64,000 nt of DNA, taken from NCBI GenBank assembly GCA_027886175.1, contig JAJNNQ010000137.1, forward strand, positions 30,242,001 through 30,306,000, given 5' to 3'. The position numbers were made by a program, and so were the translations under genes. The notes below the pieces were generated by a model. That model worked only from the letters and a program-made list of their open reading frames with translations. It searched no databases and had not been told where the DNA came from. Source of the stretch: Phylloscopus collybita. Taxonomy: Eukaryota; Chordata; Aves; Passeriformes; Phylloscopidae. How positions within the stretch are numbered: the stretch's first letter is position 1; the number at the start of each line of letters is the position of its first letter. This document shows, piece after piece, positions 1 through 12,697 of this stretch.

Positions 1-306
1 GAGATTCCCTTGAGCTTCCTCTTCTCCAGACTGGACAGTCCTAGATCCCTTGGCCTTGCCTCCTATGTGAGGTGCTCCAGTCCCTTCATTGTCCGTGTGG
101 TCCTTAGCTAGACTCTCAAATAGTTCAATATCACTCTTGTAGTGGGGAGCTCAGAACTGGACACAGCACTCCAAGTGTAGTCTCCCCAGGTAAGGATCAC
201 AACCTGCTGGCAATACTGTGCCTAACACTTGCTTTCTTTGCAGCAAGGCCACTTTGCTGGCTCATGTTCAAGTGGGTATCCATCAGGACCTTCACGGCCT
301 TTTTTA
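1..306 (-). mobile_element. CR1 LINE fragment, cut by the window edge
   Basis: The plus strand resembles the reverse complement of the CR1 ORF2/3' region. Recognisable segments are cttctccagactgga, gaggtgctccag, cagaactggacacagcactcc and ggctcatgttcaag. The copy is heavily diverged, has no usable reading frame and is an old dead insertion. Confidence 0.82.
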
Positions 307-1065
307 CCAAGCAGTTTGAAAAGTATGGGGAAAAAAAAAAAAGCAATGAAATAGAATAGTTCTATAAATTTCCAAATTTCCAAAAGAGCTAAGTAGATCC
401 TGTTAATGGCATCTTCCCAATTTAGTGAAAGGGAAGCGTTATAAAGTGTGAATAGAATAGCCACATTTCATTTCAGCTGAGGGAGCACATTATGTATTTT
501 GTAGCAATTAATAACACTGAACTGTTAAGGGGAGTCAGTAATGACCTGCTCAATTCAGCATTAGAATTGTGGCTGAGTCTATACCTGATCTGTGACAAAC
601 TTTGTGTTTTCAAGTATTGGGGTACACTGTCCACTAAGATTCTAAGCACATAGAGTAAGGCTATTTATTTTTGCCTGCCAACTTCTTTACAGCTGCTTTA
701 AAGTCTATAATACAAGTGGTAAAGAGACTTCAAATAAAATTTTGTACCTTTTTAACAAAATTGAGATCCAGCTCTGAGACTGCATCTCTCCAGCAGAGTT
801 CAGCCAACCCCTCCAGAATGTTGAATATGTTGAACATTCTCTAGCCCTGCAAACTCAGTGTTTCCTCGATGCCATTTTCCCTATCACTGCATCAAAATAC
901 TAACTCATGTGGGAGGTTGGTGTTGGGGTGGCCTGGAGAGCACTGCTGCCCATGAAAGTAATTATTCTGCTTCCCTTACTTTCCAAAATATTTCCAGAAT
1001 AGGTAGGGAACCATTCTAAGGGTGAGATGAAATTTTCAGATGGCAGCTGCTGGCTTCTGGATGCT

Positions 1066-1131
1066 GCTTTTGTTTTGGTTTGTTTGTTTGTTTTTGTTTT
1101 GTTTTTGGTTTGGTTTGGTTTTTTTTTTTTA
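1066..1131. repeat. TTTG / GGTTT-rich simple repeat
   Basis: Imperfect repetition of TTTG, TTTTG and GGTTT units ends in a T run. It explains the lysine/threonine-rich open frames read across it. Confidence 0.8.
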
Positions 1132-2168
1132 GTGGGAATAATGGACAACCTTCTTGTTCCACTGCTTGAAGCCATGTAGCAAACTCTCTGGAGAGGCTGT
1201 TTGTGAGGTGGCCCTGGAGCAAGCTGGACCCCTGGACTTGCACGTGGCAAGAAGAAAACTCCTGCCAGCCAGCTTGTACATGCTCCCCGCCCCTTTCTTC
1301 CCCCCAGCTCCTGGGAACACTTCCTGTGGCAGTAGTTTGTGGGGATTTCTGGTGTAGTTTTTGTAAAGCAGTTTTCTAAGTTTTAGAGGGAAAAATGTGT
1401 ATTTTCATTTGATTCTGAACTAATAATTCTTGACATTTTTAAATGAAACAAACACTGCATATGCTAGCTACAATTGTCTATATTTTCTCAAACTATAGTT
1501 ACCTAGATAATTGTGGGAAACGATGCAAAGTCCTTTTTGAATAGGATCTCTTCCCCAGATGAGCATCAGGACAAGCAGTTGGAAACCCCCATTAGAGAAC
1601 CTTCCTGGGACAGCTCCTGTAAAGCAGGCAGCAAGCAGCTGTTGTACGCCTGCAGCCGCACAAGATGCCCATTAACACAACCAGCCGCGTGGTGGAGCTA
1701 GGTTTGAGGAAACAGACGTCAAAGCATGCCAGGAGATACTCCTGGCTTGGGAGGAGAGGTGCTGCCTCCCAGAGTGCTGGCAGGTTTCCTGCTTGTTGTC
1801 TTCCAGATATAAATGATCAGTAGTCTTTCAAAAGAGAGGGCAGACACACAGAGGAGAAGCAGTTGTCAACAGGGAAAAGGTTTAGCAAGCTCTTCTGGAA
1901 AGCTGAATAGTGAGATTGAGTGCCAGTGAGCACAGGCCCCCAGCTACACACCTAACTGCTGCAACGGAAACATAAGATTAGGGGAGATGTTTAATTTCCT
2001 AGAAGTTGAATATCGTGAGGAGTTTCCACCAAGAAACCGTATTTCATTAGGATCTAAAACACAGCCTGTGACTTGGAATAAGGCTGCAGTTGTTTCTGTG
2101 GACGCTGCTGGCTGTGACTGAGAGGTTTAACTGAGCAGTAGCATCCTGCATTTCCAGGGGGAGATAGG

Positions 2169-2193
2169 AAAAAAAAAAAAAAAAAAAAAAAAA
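2169..2193 (+). repeat. Poly(A) tract, 25 nt
   Basis: An uninterrupted A run followed by GAGAGAGG. No retroposon body or AATAAA was recognised upstream. Confidence 0.85.
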
Positions 2194-5100
2194 GAGAGGA
2201 TTACTGCAGCAACTCCTTTCAGACAACTTTTCTGTTCACTGCAATGAAATCAGTTCAAAATTAATTGTCATGTTAAGTATCAGTTAACCACACCATTTGA
2301 AGGAGATATGGAATTTCTCTCTCCTGATGGAGTTTCCCAGCAGCCAGGCAGAAGAAGCTGTAGGTGGCACCATGGCACTCTGCGGGAGGGCAGTCTGGTG
2401 CTGGGCAGTTCTGACTCATAACTGAGCTGGTGAACAGAAAACACAGACTCAGTGGAGACGCCACTTTTATGTCACGTTGCAATCTCCCTCCCTCCAGCAG
2501 CTTTCCTGGCCTCTATACATTACCCATCCCTGGCTTTCCCCACTGGATAACCACCTACTCACCCTCTTCCTTCCACCCATCACAAACACTTCATTGTACA
2601 GCACTGATACCACTGGGTTTTGATGGAGTTTTATTCTGGTTATTCTTTTTTAGAGAGGGCTAAAATCTGTGATTGAGAACAATGATTCAGTTAAGGAAAG
2701 GGACAGCCAGAGATATTATTAGTTCCTATTAAGTGACAATGCCAGAACTTCACAGGATCAGATTCTATATGACCGGATATATTTAGCAATTTAGCAGTAC
2801 TATAAGTGAGGATGTGCATCATTTCCTGGGATTGTCAAGACTTTGATGGAACTCTTGGAATGCAATGAATAGTATTATTACAATACTGTACTTTCTTAAA
2901 CATACTGGGCATAATTAAAGTCCTACCCACAGAGGTCAGGTTCATTTGACCCACTGTTGTTAAGAGTAAAGAGACTTCCATTTATTTTAACAATGGTTGG
3001 TTTGGAATATGAAGTCAATGGATTTCTTGCCTATGTGGAAGGTGTCATTCTATTTTGTCAGGGACCATTGGGAGTTCTGGAGTAAAGCTATAAATAGAGT
3101 ACAGATTGGATCTGGTTGTCACTTAACAAAAGTTAAATCTGCTTTGATTAAATCAGTGAAATTATTATTTGCATCAGTGTATTATCTGATCTGGTATATT
3201 TAGAATAGGTCTATACATTTAAAGGTAGGATTGCTAAACCAATAACAGTGTAGACTGTATGAAACAATAACACTTCAAAAATTGAGGTTTCTTAGGTATC
3301 TTGCTTACTCCTTTCATCACAGTGAAATAGTATAGAGAAAATATGTATTTCTCATTTTTACTTCGGTGTTATCGTTTGGAGCTTTTGCAGAAGGGCAGAA
3401 CTGATACACTGTATTTGTATCAAGCATTACATTGGGACTCTTAAGGGGATCCTATGAGGAGAAAAACAGTTTAAAGTATTATTACCAATAACAGCAAAAT
3501 AATTATTAATGAAAGCCATTAGCAAAAACCAATCTCTAATTTTTAGCTGATTAGTCTATGGATTTGATGGCTGTCTGTGTAAAATTAGTTTCATGGGTTT
3601 GCTGATATGGCCACTTAGATCCAGATCCTCAGAGGTATTTCAGTTGGGAAATCCAGGGCAAGCCTGCTGCTTGTGTTTATTAGGAGCCTAAATAATTTTG
3701 TGGAGTCAGAGGTCCTGCTAATGGAAACCCATCAATGTGTCCCTTACTCTGTTACAGTGAACAGTCTGGTTGTCAAGCTTAGAAAGAAAAACAGTGAAAA
3801 CCAAAACTTCTTTTTTGCTCTTAAAATAAGGAAAGAGGGCTAAAAAATTCCATCCAGAAATACAGAAGACAACAGCAGGTGAGTGACTTTCCAATTAGAA
3901 GCTCATGCTCCTGCAGATGCTTTTGCAGGGTGACCTACCCAAGGTGCAAGGGTGGACAGGACAGTCAGTAGCTGCAGTGGGGATGCAGGTGGGCAGCCCT
4001 CCTCACCCTCTCAGTGAAAGAATCACATTTTGGCAAGAAAGCAGCAATTCCAGGCAATGCATCTTTTAGCCTTCTTAAGGCAAAGAACTGAAGCACCACA
4101 GAGACCTAATGTTTCTGAAGGAGATATTCTGTAACCCTGCAAACCCAGCCTGCTTCACTGCCCACTGCATGCCATCCTCACCGTTTTGCCTGGGGAAGCT
4201 TAGGGCTGGCAGTTCTTGTCCCCAGGGTCACCATGTTCTTTGTGGGCAAACCATCACTTTTACTCCTGTCCATATTTACTGATAACTGATTGAGGAGCAG
4301 ACTTAATCAGCTGGGGCTGCAAGTATATGTTATACTACTTTTCTTTCATACTTGCATGAGAGAAACACATCAGCACATATTAACTGCATGTGGTACTGGT
4401 GTTTGTGCTGGATCACCAAGGTAGAAGATGCTGGCAGCATCTGGCAGTATGAATAGCCAAGATGCAAAGGAGTAGAAGAGACAGTGCAGATGACTGTACA
4501 AATCTCTGCAATTTTTCTCCTCAAGCTGAAGGCAAGAGGGCAGGGTTCAACACAACACTGGAATGAGTCTAGATTTCATTCTTGATCGATTTTACTGTCT
4601 TGCTTACATAACCCACCTAATCCTGCCTCCTAGCTTGGTAAATCACAGCTTGCAGTGCTCTGCTTAGGCATCAACCCAGAAGATCATGATGAAAAGCAAA
4701 TCTCATTACCTATCAGCAGTGCAAGACATACAAAATGAAAAGTAAAGAGAATTATAATGTTACCACCTCGGTGGAATCAGTTTTATCTTCATTTTTATCC
4801 AGTATTAATTCTTGGACATACAAATGCACTGTGCCAGGGGTGGGGGTGGTAAATGAGGTAGGAATTGGAGTACAGGATTTTCTGTTTTAGAGGAGCCCAG
4901 ATCTTAGGCTGAAGGTGTGGGATTAGTGGGTCAGGGGCCATGCTTTTTCCAATGTCCCCAGTTAAGCCCTCAAGTAAGTAAGGCAGGATTTACAAAGAGA
5001 TATTGAACCTTCCAGAATAGCACTCCCACTCACGTATCTTGGCCAATAATATCAATGTGAGGCACTTAAAAACATGCTCTTTTTTATTGATCTAAGCAGG

Positions 5101-8100
5101 AGATGAACTCTTCTGGCAATTTATTCCCAGTGGGAAGACAGAGTATCTGGGACATCTGACCTTGTACATCCTCCCTTAGTACTGGGGAGGTGCAGGTTCA
5201 TCTTTCATTCTTTTGTACAAAAACAAGGACAGTGCTGAAAATATATGGGGCAGGAGAAGAGAGGGAGGCAAGGCTGGCCCCTAATTCAGTCACTTCAGTC
5301 ACCAAGTTGTATGAGTAACTTTGGTCTTGTTTCTTCAGACAGTTGGACATTTTTCTTAGAGTAATTCGCCCTTTGCTGAGATTAAGATAGGGTATGGCCA
5401 AACAGCCCCACAGGGAGGAAGGGGAAGGATGAGCAGAAGAAGCACTAGGGTGGCAGTCATTCACAGGAGCCTTTAATCTTCTGTGTCTGAGGAAGTAGTA
5501 CTAGCAAAATATTGGCTGTCCTCCAACAATCTGCACCTGGAAAACTGCCCTGCTGGGGAAGGGCTGAACTAGGTGTTCAAACCAGCCCTGCAGGCCTCAA
5601 AGATGAAGTAAAATAGGGTCTCCTGGGAACACAGCACCATTTTTCCCAGGCCCTCCTTCACCTAGAGCTGAATCCAGCCCTTGACAAAGCAGGGACACAG
5701 GATCATTGCTCCAGCCAGCAGATGATGGAAGCAATTCTGTCAGAGCACACATGACCCCATCTCTTCGACCAGTTCTGATTAGGAACCTTGTGTTTTGCAG
5801 CAGTAGCAGAACAAACGCAATCAGGAAGGCCATGTGAAATCAATTTTTATTTAATTATTCAGTGCATATTTCTATGGTGTACTGAGAAAATAATTCCAAA
5901 TCCTATAGTACCCAGCTACTTTCAGCTGCTTTCCTGAAGGCAAGCATGTGACTCTGGTTTCAATTGCTACTGTAAATATACAATTATTTATAAACTACCT
6001 CAGAGGGACCATATGGTCCCCTTTTGAATAAAAATGCACAGACAGAGCTGAAAAAAAATCAGTGAAAGAGAGGCATAGTAAATTGATATGTAGCAAACCA
6101 TCTGCTTCCATGTATGAGTGATGTTATAACAAACTGCAGGAGGCACAGTTAAGACAACTGTAGAGAGCCAACTCCTTCTTGATGTTTGCAGATCTGCTGG
6201 TCTTCTACCTAGTATCAATTTTGTGTTGTCATATGCTCCAGCAATATACCAGGAAAGCCATAGTGGCTACCTTCTACATTCCTGGGACTAACAACCCGCT
6301 GTTGTTTCTCTTGCATATGCCTACACAGTGAACATACCTCAATTTGATTTAAGTTGCTTTGATTTTGGTAGGTCTATGAAACACTATGATAGGTGGTGAT
6401 TTTTGCTAGGTCTGTGATACACTGAGTATCAGTAATTGACTGTACTAAAATTAAAATGTTTTAAACAAGGTTGTTTCTGTAAAACAATAAGAAAACTGAT
6501 GTAGACCTCATTTATTAAAATGTTTTCCATACAGGTCCAAAACTTACTATGACTTTGCTTGGATGGTATCAGAGCAATGTTTTTGTTAGTTCTCAGTTAT
6601 TACAAAGGAGCTGTGAAAGCTGCAGAGATCTGGTTTATGTTATTGCTATCCTAATGTTGGGATACCATAGTGCAGGTGGGAGCATCGTTGATGTCACTTG
6701 GGTTGCAGTGCAGCAATGTGAACCCTTAAACGGGTCGCTGGCTCCACAGGGTGGCTCAGTACCAGCACAAGAGCAGCATAGTTGGTTGTGGGTGTGAGCA
6801 CGTTGTCCTGTGCTTCGCTTCGTTCAGCATTACAGGAGCTAGGCTGCTTGCAGGCCCTCGAAAGCACAAGGACAATGACTGAAAACCATGAGTTTGTTAT
6901 GGCAAGAAAAGAATGTCAGGCAGGACAGCAGTCCTAGCACAGACCCCATGAGTTTGGGAACAGTTCAGTGAGCCTGGCTGCCACATGCAGTGAGTTACTT
7001 TTGCTCTCATGGTTTGTGAGCTCATCTAGCATCCCAGAAGCTGTCTCTGCCTTTCCAGCCCAGCCTCTGAGAGCAGGCAAGCAGAGAGTGAGGATCACCT
7101 CTGTGCATGAGGAAAGGAAGTCTCAGGTCTGAACTGCCCCCATGAAAATCCAACAACTGTGGCTACAGTGCCTGGGCAAGGGGGAGAGAGGAGACACTTG
7201 AAGATACTTGGGATCTTTATAAAAACTCAAGAAAAAGATAATTTTCCTTAAAAAGGCAAACAGAATGAACATTTTAAAATATAAACAATGTTCATTTTCT
7301 GAATTATTATAGTTATCCTAATAATGTAACAATATTATGAATTGTATAGGGATCAATATTACTAAAATTCATTCAAATGGTTCATGTTTTGACATAGAAT
7401 TCCAGCTACGGGGCAGAGACTGAGTCAGACAAAAAAGGAGAGAAGCGTTAAGAAGGGGATTATAAATAAACTGATTTGCCTTATTCTCTTCCCCAGTCTT
7501 CCTCAAGGCTGTCAAACACAGGACCACAGTCAAAAAAGCCTTTGGGCCAACATCTCCTTGCCTGGCCAGCTCTGAGGAAATATTGGGTCTCTTGGGGGCA
7601 CTTTCTTCCTTTGCAGTGTGATTTGTGCCTATCTTCAGAGTACACTGAACAGAGACTTCACCACCTTGACTGTGTATTGGGGGGCAGTTGAAGACTCTCT
7701 CATGAGAACCAGCAGCATAAAATACTGGGATGAGAGAACAGCACATTACTAAAAATAAAAGCATGGCTTGTCTAGAAACCTGTATCGGCACCCAAAGCTT
7801 TCTGACCCTCTGTTTATCTTTCCTTACTTCAGCCAGTAGTAAAGTTATGTATGTGCAACCTTTTCTTCTTACTTCCTATCTAGATTTCGCAGGTGAGGTG
7901 CAACTTGCTGGAGCATCTCTTTACAGAGTTTACCAAACTTCTTTGGCTGTAAATCAGTGGACAGAAAAAGTGGTCCTTCTAAAAACAGTATCTTCTGACT
8001 TGAAACAGAAAAGGCAGTAGGCATGCAGCATCTTGCAGAGAAGTTAAGGCTCTCACAAGCAATGTCAACTGGGCTGCTAAATGACATGCACATATTAGTG

Positions 8101-11100
8101 CAGTGGTGTGGCTTTTTTTTTAGCTGCTAAAGCCAAACTTGTGACTGTCTTATCCCAGCCCTAACGATTTGAAAAATTATTCCCAGAGAGTCTTGTGTTT
8201 GCCCTTCATTAACTTGGTTGGGTGAGGTGGATTTGTTTCATGGGTCATCAGAAGCTTGGACATTGAAGTAACATTTCAGTTTCTGTGTGTTCAGTTGTAA
8301 AATAGCAGTGAAGGAGGAAATACTTCTGATGACCCAGTTTCCCTGGAGCTGAGAACAAATAGATATATTTTCTATAGCATGAAATATTGCTGCAAAGTAG
8401 TGAAATGCTAAACTGCTGGTGTCTGTGCTGATTTGCCTCCTGACTTGGATAAGAATGACAAATTTGTGTAAGGGATTAGTCTTCATGTGTAGCCTGCAAT
8501 GACAAATCCTATAGGCAGTGATGGTTTTACTCTGCTGACTGTGGAGACAAGGAAAAACAGCAACAGCTAAGGACGAACTGATAAATATGAGTGTGTATGC
8601 AAAATAATGTTTGCCACAAGAACAGAGAAGACTTTGGTGCCTAGTTGTGCAGTTCTCAGTAGCCATCACTAGCCATGTTGGCTACCTCCTCACAGCTTGG
8701 GCCTTGTGCATTTGATGGCTCTGTTACCACAATTGCACTTGCCTTTAGTTTTTTTATTCTCAGTGGAGATTTGAAGTAATATTGTCCTAAGAGACCTGGA
8801 GCTCATACAACTCCAGTGAATTTTCATTCCTAAAGATATTTTCCTTCGTAATGCTGTCTATTCTCCTGGGTTTTTGTTGACCTTCTGCATAGTTTACAGA
8901 GTCAGTTTAGATACTTTTTAATTTCTTACCAAGGTTGAAACAAATAAAATATAAATCCTTTATCAGCTCTAAAAGATACAAAGGCTTGAAGCCTATCTAG
9001 CATTTCTCTTATACCCTCTAACTCCTCAAAGCAATTAATATATAACTTAGTAGAAATCCATTAAGGCAGTTCTTCAGAAGTCTACGACATTTTATCAGGT
9101 TATATAAATCTAAGGCTAATTACATTGATCACAGTGGATCTCAACCATTTCACAGCATGGTGTGAACCTTGGAAAGTCTGTAGAAATACTGCCTGGAAAT
9201 AGCTCTGTGTATCTAATTAGTAAATTAGTCTGGTGTGCTACTAGTTAGTAGCGCTTGCTAGTACCCTTTGTGAAATAAGCTCTGTACCAACTCAAGATAT
9301 TTGTGGCTAGATTTCTTTGCTCATGAAACTTGGCACTTGAAATTTTTGCGAGACATTCATTAATTCTTAAAAAAAATGCACAGCATTTGTATGTGGGTGC
9401 TATATAGCTAATCTGGTTGGTTTTAACTAGACTATGGGCTTTCTGTCTTGGACTCATCCAGCTCTTCCTGGAAGGCCTCTGGATTGAAAATTTGCTGAGG
9501 TGATCCATAGCAAGGATACACGAAATCTGTTTTGTGGCTTTGGGCCATAGAACATCCCAAAGTTGGTACTTCACCAGCAAGGCGGCAGAGGTGTTACCAG
9601 CTGTGTGTTGGGACAATGCTGCCTTTGCTGGGGGTCCACTGATGCAGCACCTATAAAGCCATGGGGCTGGAAACACTGCATGTTCTTCTTGTGGGTAAAT
9701 GCTCTCTTCCTGTCTGTCCCATTATGAGAAGTACCTCTCAGAGCTGGCTTTGACAAATCCTCCTCTTTGTGGTATTGTTTTCCTGTCTCAACTGTGCTAA
9801 CCACGTTTTTTCCTCAAGGGTAAGTGGGTAGGTAAAGAGTGTGTTGCAAGACTTCTTTTCTAGCTATTAGTTTTGACCTATTTTGTTTATTGGTATTTGG
9901 ACTGTTTGTCCAGATGTGACTCAAATAAAAAAATACCCCCAAAAAGATACTTTCCAATTTTAGACAACTGTTTTGAGCCCTCAGTGTGGTGTGGTGTTCA
10001 GTTGCCTGAGAGGAGGTATTGCTTATTTCTGCAGTAAACATAACTAGCAGTCCCTTGTGCTTGATAGAAGGTTGTAATGTAAATATAGAAATGTTCTTGC
10101 TTGAATGAGCTGATTTATTACTGTGCTCTCTTTTAGGACAGTGAAATTGTCCCCAGAGAGGTTAAGGTGTTGGTGATGTGCTTGCCTGTGTGCTGAGGTG
10201 GAGCCTCACTTGCTCAGTGCTTTAGCTGCTTGTGTGGGGTTTGCAGACTGTATGGGGTACATCTTCTGCTCTGGTACATCTGCTCATCATGATATATCTA
10301 AATTCATACTCTGGTCATCCAGTTGTCCAGAGCATGAGTCCTACCAAGAGCTGAATTTGCCCTGGTGTAATTTGTAGCAGGCAGGGACATGTCAGAACAC
10401 TACATGAAAGAAGATAATTAGTGGCATGCATTTATCTGAGCCACCCAACATTTCCCACTCCTTAGAGACCACTCTGCATCTTGATGGACACTGGCAGCAT
10501 TGTACAAAAGACTTCTGGCCATTCTTTCTTTTTTGGCCCAGAGCAGGGGTGAGAATATCATCCCCTCTCTGGGTCAGACTGGTCTGAGTAGTACAGCCAG
10601 TAATCACGTTAATTTAGGACATCAGCATCCCATGTGAGGATGACACATCTGCTTTTGTAGTGATAGTGAGTGCGTTTTGAAGCCATCAACACAGCTAGAA
10701 CTCATTTATTTTGTCTTATTTGTCAACTGAGTTTAATTGTTTCACAACCAGAACTCTTCGACAAAACAGTTTCTCCATCTCCGAGTACCCAGTACCCGCA
10801 TTCCTAGGGTTTGTTCCATTAACTACAGGGACTGTAGATGCCATTAAAATAATCTGCCTCTGGAAATGGAGAAGTTGACCCTGCTTGTTCTACACAGAAA
10901 GATGCCAATTAGTTCTCTACTCAAGTAAAAATTCAACAAAGACTTGAATGTTCCTGTGCCTGTTGCTTTACAAGATTGTTTATCAGTTTACAGCGAGGCC
11001 GCGCTGCCTTTTCAAAGTGCTGCTGGATGGCTGCCAGCAATAGTAAGAGAAGCTGTGCTCATTGTTTAAGTGCCACTGGATGCAGGAGTGGCAGACTGAT

Positions 11101-11332
11101 GCCTGCTTTCCTTTCATTTTGTGATGATCTAATTGCAAGAGATATATAATTCCTTGTTATGTCAGGGAAGTTGTTTCTCCAGCATCTGGTACTTCTCTGA
11201 TTATCTACACACAGTATCCGAAAATTAATAGGAAATCTAGCTATTATGTAAGAAGTACTACAGGGAACTGCTGCCTGCACTAAGCAGAAGACTCAGAGAC
11301 TGCCAGAACTGGCTTTGTCAGTGAACATATAA

Positions 11333-11363
11333 TTTTTTTCTTTCTTTTTTTTTTTTTTTTTTT
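11333..11363. repeat. T-rich tract
   Basis: A thymine run with two interrupting C bases, ending in 19 uninterrupted T. Confidence 0.85.
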
Positions 11364-12079
11364 AACATCCTAGTAAATTACAGGCTTTGGTTATGGTTTG
11401 AAGAAATGTGTTCTACAAATGTTGTAGCATCTGTATGCTGCTGTTTTTACTGCAGCCATTGTACAGGTCATTAATCTGATCCCACATTGTAAAAATTTCT
11501 CCACCCTCTTCATGAGTTTCTTTGTTATTGTAACATTTTCCAGTACCTTGATGCCTAACTTGCTGTGATCCCTTATAATTACCTGGGGTAGAACAACAGG
11601 TTTTTTATCCTCAATGCACTTGGCTCCTGCAGTGTACTGCACATCCAGCTCTGATGGGCTGGAACCGGTGGCCGGGGAGACATCCAGGCAACAGACTTCA
11701 TCAGCTGCTTACCAGGATAAGCTCATGACCTGAGCCTGATGAGGAGAAATGGCAGCTGCAGATGTTCCCACGTCTGATACTTGGTTTTCACCTCTGTAAT
11801 CACTGTCAAACACCTCTGTGCAAGGGTTGTTGCCATCCAGTGCTGTGCAAGGGGAATGGTTAAGCAAACCCCTCCTAAGCAAGGTGAGGGGAGCTGGCAG
11901 GTTTGCCTGGGCTGTGGGGCAGATCTATATAGCAGGCAGTAGCAAGGATGGTCCAGCTGTTGCAAAGCTTAAAGTGAGCGCTGCTGGAAAAATAGTGGGG
12001 TTTGGAAAGAATAATTTTTGGGAACTTACCCGAGCATGGGTCCCAAAAAGTGTCCAGGAAGGAAGACCACATGAGAGTG

Positions 12080-12697
12080 TGTCATGGGCACCGCCCAGTA
12101 TTTGGTACATTTTAAGAGTTTAGTCTGACGTGATGATCTCCACCAAAAACAAGGTAAATTTCACCAGTTTTTCATAGCTGGCAAAAGGACAGTGCTTAAG
12201 GTTTGCTGTCCAATGGGCAAACATTCTCCCAAGGGTACACGTGACCTAAGTAACCCCAAATGCTATTGTATTCCATATCCATCCGTGTCCAAAAAATCAT
12301 TACTGTCTGTTTACGGCCCAGCAGCACAGCCAGAATGGCAACGGCGGGACAGTCAGTAGGCACCAATCCCTTTAAAAGGTTCACACCATTTTCCCTTTGT
12401 CTCCCTATATGCAGTTGGCAGTGGGGGCTGCTATCTTGGAAGGGGGCAGTACCTTGCCAATTTGGGTGTCTCTTTGTTCCTGTGGAGTTTGTGAGATTTA
12501 GCAATTTTGTATTTAGTGATTATGCACTGCTATTTTTTGCCTGTTGCTGTTTCACTTCTTAGTAAACTTATTTTTTCCACTTGTATTGACTGGTATTAGT
12601 TCTTTATTGGTGGAAAGGGATTAGTTGGAACTAAGGGGAGGTACTCATTTTAGAGTGTCTACTTCTTTAAATTGTCTTAAACCAAGAAAACGTGACA
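12080..12697 (+). mobile_element. Probable solo LTR of an old avian endogenous retrovirus
   Basis: A stretch of about 618 bp begins TGTCA and ends TGACA, a perfect 5-bp terminal inverted repeat of the TG...CA type. Read forward, it has a TATA-like TTTAAAA at 12371-12377 and an AGTAAA poly(A)-type signal at about 12561-12566 inside CTTCTTAGTAAACTTATTTT, a pattern common in avian ERV LTRs. No gag, pol or env frame flanks it. The flanking bases (GAGTG and GGTGG) are not a clean target-site duplication, so boundaries and identity remain uncertain. Confidence 0.42.

Larger units (their letters stand above)
307..12079. other. Intergenic DNA with no recognised gene
   Basis: Open frames here are short, lack splice or family context, and look random. 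Visible simple sequences are a TTTG/GGTTT-rich stretch at 1066-1131, a 25-A run at 2169-2193 and a T-rich run at 11333-11363. I saw no SCAF11 exon, although that gene is the expected neighbour on this side. Confidence 0.6.

Noticed and set aside
5500..5600. Weak resemblance to a CR1 3' end (ctgctggggaagggctgaac)
   Set aside because: Too short and diverged, with no ATTCTATG tail or adjoining CR1 segments.
7369..8669. Minus-strand open frames of 140 and 143 codons
   Set aside because: Hydrophobic-looking but without motifs or splice structure. Such lengths occur by chance in 64 kb.
9245..9676. 143-codon open frame on the minus strand
   Set aside because: No family resemblance, no splice context or promoter, and composition typical of noncoding sequence.
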